This document shows positions 60,821 to 64,000 of a stretch of 64,000 nt of DNA, one piece after another. Numbering within the stretch: the first letter of the stretch is position 1; every line of letters begins with the position of its first letter. The stretch is from Phycisphaeraceae bacterium (lineage in GTDB: Bacteria; Planctomycetota; Phycisphaerae; Phycisphaerales; UBA1924): assembly GCA_020639155.1 (NCBI GenBank), contig JACKHF010000001.1:1550001-1614000 (forward strand), in the 5' to 3' direction. The notes beneath the pieces are model-generated. The model was not told the origin of the DNA. It saw only the letters and a list, made by a program, of their open reading frames with translations, and did no database searches. The position numbers were made by a program, and so were the translations under genes.

Positions 60821-62164
60821 TCATTTCCCCACGCAAAAGGCGGAAAACACCCGCCCCAGCACGTCGTCAGCATCGATCCGACCCGTAATCCGCCCCAGCG
60901 AGTCCAGAGCAGCCCTCAGAGGGAACGCCAGCGACTCGGGCACGGCCAGACGATCGGTTGTTGGGTCGATCATCGACGCTGTTTCATCAAGGTACGACAG
61001 GGCCTGCGACAGGTTCACGCGATGTCTGGCTGGGACCGCAGAACTTGTGCTCGCTCCGATCGCAGCGTGCAGCAGCGCGGTTCTGAGTGGGTCGAGTGAT
61101 TCGCCCGTGAGTGCACAGATCGAGAGTGCACTGTGGCGTTGATTGTCTGAGGGTGCTTCGGCAAGATCAGACTTCGTGCGCACGCGGATGACTGATGTTG
61201 CACTGTGCTCAGGCAGTGATAGAAACTGTCCGGCTGGATCGCAATGGAGGATGACATGCGCATCATGCATCGCGTCGCGAGCGCGTGATTGTCCGATCGC
61301 GTCGATCGCGTCGAGTGAGTGTTCTGCAATCCCTGCGGTGTCACCAAGCCGGATCGTGACAGCGTGGTCCGCGTCTGAAAGTGTGACGCGTTCGATCACG
61401 ACATCGCGTGTTGTTCCCGCGTGCTCAGACACAACATTCCGCGAAGTGCCGATCAGCGCGTTGAAGAGTGTCGTCTTGCCAGCGTTGGGTTTGCCGACGA
61501 TTAAGATCAGTGGCTCGTGCGCGCCAGCTTCCTTTATTGTGTTCTCGCCGATGTGCTGGTGTATCTCGGCCATGAGTGTGCGCAGTGTTGTGTGCAGCTC
61601 ATTCGGCGTGATCGCGACCACGTCCTCCTGATCGGTAAAATCGATGCCCGCTTCAACAAGCGCGAGCAGATGCGCAACCGTTTCCGCCCAGCGTTCGTAC
61701 CGGTTGCCCACGTCGCCCCGCAGCATCGCGTGCGCACGGTCGAGCTCGTCCTGCGTCTGTGCGCTGATCATCGCAGCGACACCCTCGGCCTGCGTCAGAG
61801 TGAGACGATCGTGCAGATACGCGCGCGCGGTGAACTCGCCCGGTTCTGCGAGGCGCGTGTGCTTCAGGGATACCAGTCGATCCATGATGGCTCGCGTGAT
61901 CGCGACACCACCCGGCACGAGCAGTTCGATCACATCCTCGCCCGTGTATGAGTTCGGGCCGGGCATGACCACTGCAAGGAGGGGCATGGGATGCCAGTTG
62001 TCGCGGATACGCAGCTGTGATCGGTGGATGCCCCGCGTGCGTGCACAATCGGGCAGCATTGCATCGAATACGTGCGAGAGATCGGCACCGGAGATACGGA
62101 TGACTGCTCGCGCGGCCTGGCCTGCGGGTGTTGCGAGCGCGCAGATGGTGTCTCCCGTCGCCAT
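60821..62164 (-). CDS. mnmE: tRNA modification GTPase MnmE
   Basis: MnmE acts with MnmG to modify the wobble uridine of certain tRNAs. The 447-residue protein has TICALATPAGQAARAVIRI at the N-terminus, the G-domain P-loop GKPNAGKTTLFNALIG and DTAGI, and the C-terminal FSAFCVGK, with Cys near the end as in other members. Its ATG overlaps the queE stop codon by one base (TGATG), so the genes are coupled. Confidence 0.93.
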   Translation of the reverse strand: MATGDTICALATPAGQAARAVIRISGADLSHVFDAMLPDCARTRGIHRSQLRIRDNWHPMPLLAVVMPGPNSYTGEDVIELLVPGGVAITRAIMDRLVSLKHTRLAEPGEFTARAYLHDRLTLTQAEGVAAMISAQTQDELDRAHAMLRGDVGNRYERWAETVAHLLALVEAGIDFTDQEDVVAITPNELHTTLRTLMAEIHQHIGENTIKEAGAHEPLILIVGKPNAGKTTLFNALIGTSRNVVSEHAGTTRDVVIERVTLSDADHAVTIRLGDTAGIAEHSLDAIDAIGQSRARDAMHDAHVILHCDPAGQFLSLPEHSATSVIRVRTKSDLAEAPSDNQRHSALSICALTGESLDPLRTALLHAAIGASTSSAVPARHRVNLSQALSYLDETASMIDPTTDRLAVPESLAFPLRAALDSLGRITGRIDADDVLGRVFSAFCVGK

Positions 62165-62955
62165 CAGGTGCCACGTGTGTTGCCGAAGAGTTCCACGTGC
62201 AATCGATGGCAGTATCGCCAGCCACGCTGCACGCACAGATCAGCAGCCCACGCGACCGATTCGGGCGTCGGCACCGTTACGCCTTCCGGCATGAGCATGA
62301 TGTTGCAGGGTTCTACCGAAGGAAGTTGCGCGAGCAGGGTATCGATCTCTGTGACGTCCTCATCATTCCGCACGACAAACTTGAGCTGGTGCGATGGATA
62401 GTCTGAGATGAGTTGTGTCAACGCCTCGATATTCAAGCGCAGCTTCTCATGCCGATCGTGCCACACGCCGCTTTGATCGCGAGGATCATTCTTTGCAGGG
62501 GTCGAGTGCGAGAGCTTGGGGCTCAGACTCATCAGGTCGCAATGCAGCGATCGTGCCGATCGATAGATCGTTCCTGCGGTTTCGATCGTGATGTGCATGC
62601 CGAGTTCGTGCACGCGCTGGCACAACGGCTCGATCGCATCGAACAGCATTGGCTCGCCGCCAGTCAGCACCATGTGACGGATGTTGTGGTCGAATGCTGC
62701 CCTTGCAGCATCGATGGTCTCGTCGATCGTGCGCATTGTTTTTTCAGGGTGCCAGCTCGCGTACGGCGTGTCGCACCACGTGCATCGCAAATTGCATCCG
62801 CTTGTGCGCACGAAAAAACTGGGTACGCCGGTAAGTGCGCCCTCGCCTTGGATCGACGTGAACATCTCGCTTATAGGCAGTTTGTCACGCACGCGTGCTG
62901 TTTGCGAGACGTGCGGATCGTGCTCTATCGGAAGCTGGATTGCGTCAGAACTCAT
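62164..62955 (-). CDS. queE: 7-carboxy-7-deazaguanine synthase
   Basis: QueE is a radical-SAM enzyme of queuosine synthesis that forms 7-carboxy-7-deazaguanine. The 263-residue protein has MFTSIQGEGALTGVPSFFVR, TSGCNLRCTWCDTPYAS (the CxxxCxxC cluster motif) and HMVLTGGEPMLF. It lies between guaB (upstream) and mnmE (overlapping), only six bases from guaB, so the three genes likely form one operon. Confidence 0.94.
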   Translation of the reverse strand: MSSDAIQLPIEHDPHVSQTARVRDKLPISEMFTSIQGEGALTGVPSFFVRTSGCNLRCTWCDTPYASWHPEKTMRTIDETIDAARAAFDHNIRHMVLTGGEPMLFDAIEPLCQRVHELGMHITIETAGTIYRSARSLHCDLMSLSPKLSHSTPAKNDPRDQSGVWHDRHEKLRLNIEALTQLISDYPSHQLKFVVRNDEDVTEIDTLLAQLPSVEPCNIMLMPEGVTVPTPESVAWAADLCVQRGWRYCHRLHVELFGNTRGT

Positions 62956-62961
62956 GCGTGG

Positions 62962-64000
62962 TCACACACCGGGCATGTGCTCGACGGTGTAGTTTGGTGA
63001 TTCTTTCGTGATACGGATGTCGTGCGGATGGTTCTCGACAACGGTTGCTCCTGAGACCTTGCAGAACTTTGCTTCAGCTCGGAACGTATCGAGTGTTGCG
63101 CACCCGCAATATCCCATCGCAGCGCGGAGGCCGCCGACGAGCTGGTACACGAACTCTGCGAGATGCCCTCGATACGCGACGAGACCCTCGACTCCCTCGG
63201 GCACGAACTTGCGATCGTCGGCTTTCTTCTGCTGCAACTGATCGGCTTGGCCGTAGCGGTCGGCACTGCCCGCATTCATTGCGCCCTCGGACCCCATGCC
63301 GCGATAGCTCTTGTAGCGTCTGCCGTGATGGATCACAAGCTCGCCCGGTGATTCGTGCAGTCCTGCAAAGAGCGAACCGAGCATGACACAGCTTGCACCC
63401 GCAGCGATTGCCTTTGCGATGTCGCCCGACATGCGGATGCCGCCGTCAGCGATCACAGGAATGTCCTTCCCGGTCCGCTGGGCACCCTCGACTGCGTTGA
63501 ACACCGCGGTGATCTGTGGCATGCCCACACCGGTGACGACACGCGTTGTGCAGATGGACCCCGGACCGATACCGACCTTGATCGCGTCGGCACCCGCATT
63601 GATCAGATCGACAGCAGCTTCAGCGGTTGCGATATTGCCTGCGATGACATCGATATTGCGTGATGCTTTGATCGCGCGAACAGTCTCGATGACGTTGCTT
63701 GAGTGTCCGTGCGCTGTGTCAACGATGATGACATCGGCACCAGCTTCGATGAGTGCGTCGACACGATCAAGCTGACCTACACCGACCGCTCCGCCACAAC
63801 GGAGTCTGCCTCGCGAATCTGTGCATGCGTTGGGGTAGTCGCTCAGGCGTTCGATATCGCGCATCGTGACCATGCCGCTCAGCATGCCCGCGTCATCGAT
63901 CAGCAGAAGTTTCTCGACCTTGTTGCGGTTGAGCACCGCTTCTGCTTCCTGCAATGTCGTGGTGGGCGATGCGGTGATGAGTCCGTCCTTTGTCATGACA
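62962..64000 (-). CDS. guaB: Inosine-5'-monophosphate dehydrogenase (5' partial)
   Basis: GuaB oxidises IMP to XMP in GTP synthesis. The frame runs past the window edge at 64000, so the N-terminus is missing; a Met at 63996 is internal. Visible are part of the CBS region, the [16 protein letters not shown] segment, [13 protein letters not shown] with the catalytic Cys, [14 protein letters not shown] and [10 protein letters not shown] with the IMP-binding residues. The C-terminus is complete. It heads the guaB-queE-mnmE run. Confidence 0.93.
   Translation of the reverse strand, partial: VMTKDGLITASPTTTLQEAEAVLNRNKVEKLLLIDDAGMLSGMVTMRDIERLSDYPNACTDSRGRLRCGGAVGVGQLDRVDALIEAGADVIIVDTAHGHSSNVIETVRAIKASRNIDVIAGNIATAEAAVDLINAGADAIKVGIGPGSICTTRVVTGVGMPQITAVFNAVEGAQRTGKDIPVIADGGIRMSGDIAKAIAAGASCVMLGSLFAGLHESPGELVIHHGRRYKSYRGMGSEGAMNAGSADRYGQADQLQQKKADDRKFVPEGVEGLVAYRGHLAEFVYQLVGGLRAAMGYCGCATLDTFRAEAKFCKVSGATVVENHPHDIRITKESPNYTVEHMPGV

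Overview
The window reads as chromosomal DNA of a planctomycete, most likely class Phycisphaerae / order Phycisphaerales. This is an inference from protein style. Three adjacent exported proteins end in paired dockerin-like calcium loops, one secreted cyclophilin-type protein carries an N-terminal LEQRMLLS motif resembling the planctomycete LEPR motif, one secreted protein ends in a PEP-CTERM-like tail, and signal peptidase I carries a very large internal insert. No phage, plasmid, transposon, CRISPR, rRNA or tRNA gene was recognised. Most of the window is dense housekeeping DNA with short spacers and many 4-30 base gene overlaps.

Bases 1-6530: the 3' end of a secreted serine protease, two further dockerin-tailed secreted proteins, a queuosine-precursor transporter, then metG and a regulator whose helix-turn-helix precedes its receiver domain, both on the minus strand. 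Bases 7121-16256 (plus strand) are the most distinctive stretch: an exported HEAT-repeat protein, a major-pilin-like protein, a GspH-like pseudopilin, a one-pass membrane protein, a very large secretin with a second secretin N-terminal (STN) domain near its C-terminus, and a TPR lipoprotein. Together they look like a partial type II secretion / type IV pilus machine without its ATPase, platform protein or prepilin peptidase. A stand-alone MshEN-type (GspE N-terminal-like) protein lies far away at 59485-60012.

Bases 16428-30722: recJ, a corrinoid adenosyltransferase, a SpoIIE-type phosphatase, a lipoprotein, ispF, a TetR regulator overlapping a cysteine desulfurase, queA, lepB, an SDR and an MsbA-like ABC exporter, and a family-2 glycosyltransferase. 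Bases 30780-36295: the cyclophilin-type surface protein, a 902-residue double glycosyltransferase and a small membrane protein.

Bases 36299-45636 form a minus-strand run read in the order DUF3352-like protein, folP, trxA, Gfo/Idh oxidoreductase, scpB, DUF58, transglutaminase (TgpA-like), ubiX. Then come a LON-domain protein and a four-repeat S1 protein (plus), and a minus run of PIN/TRAM protein, PEP-CTERM-like protein, PAP2 phosphatase, LptF/G permease, low-molecular-weight phosphatase and nnrD. The SRP RNA gene (about 53990-54116) lies just upstream of serC. Bases 55380-64000 (minus) hold guaB (partial), queE, mnmE, clpS, the MshEN protein, rimO, a DUF1579 protein, a CorA/ZntB-like transporter and an orphan protein.

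Three queuosine functions (transporter, queA, queE) are scattered through the window. A recurring palindrome built on AGCCCAGGG and GATTGCAATC sits at the 3' ends of genes four times and probably works as a terminator family. The best candidates for new biology are the secretin/pilin/HEAT cluster, the SRP RNA with a non-canonical tip, and the palindrome family.
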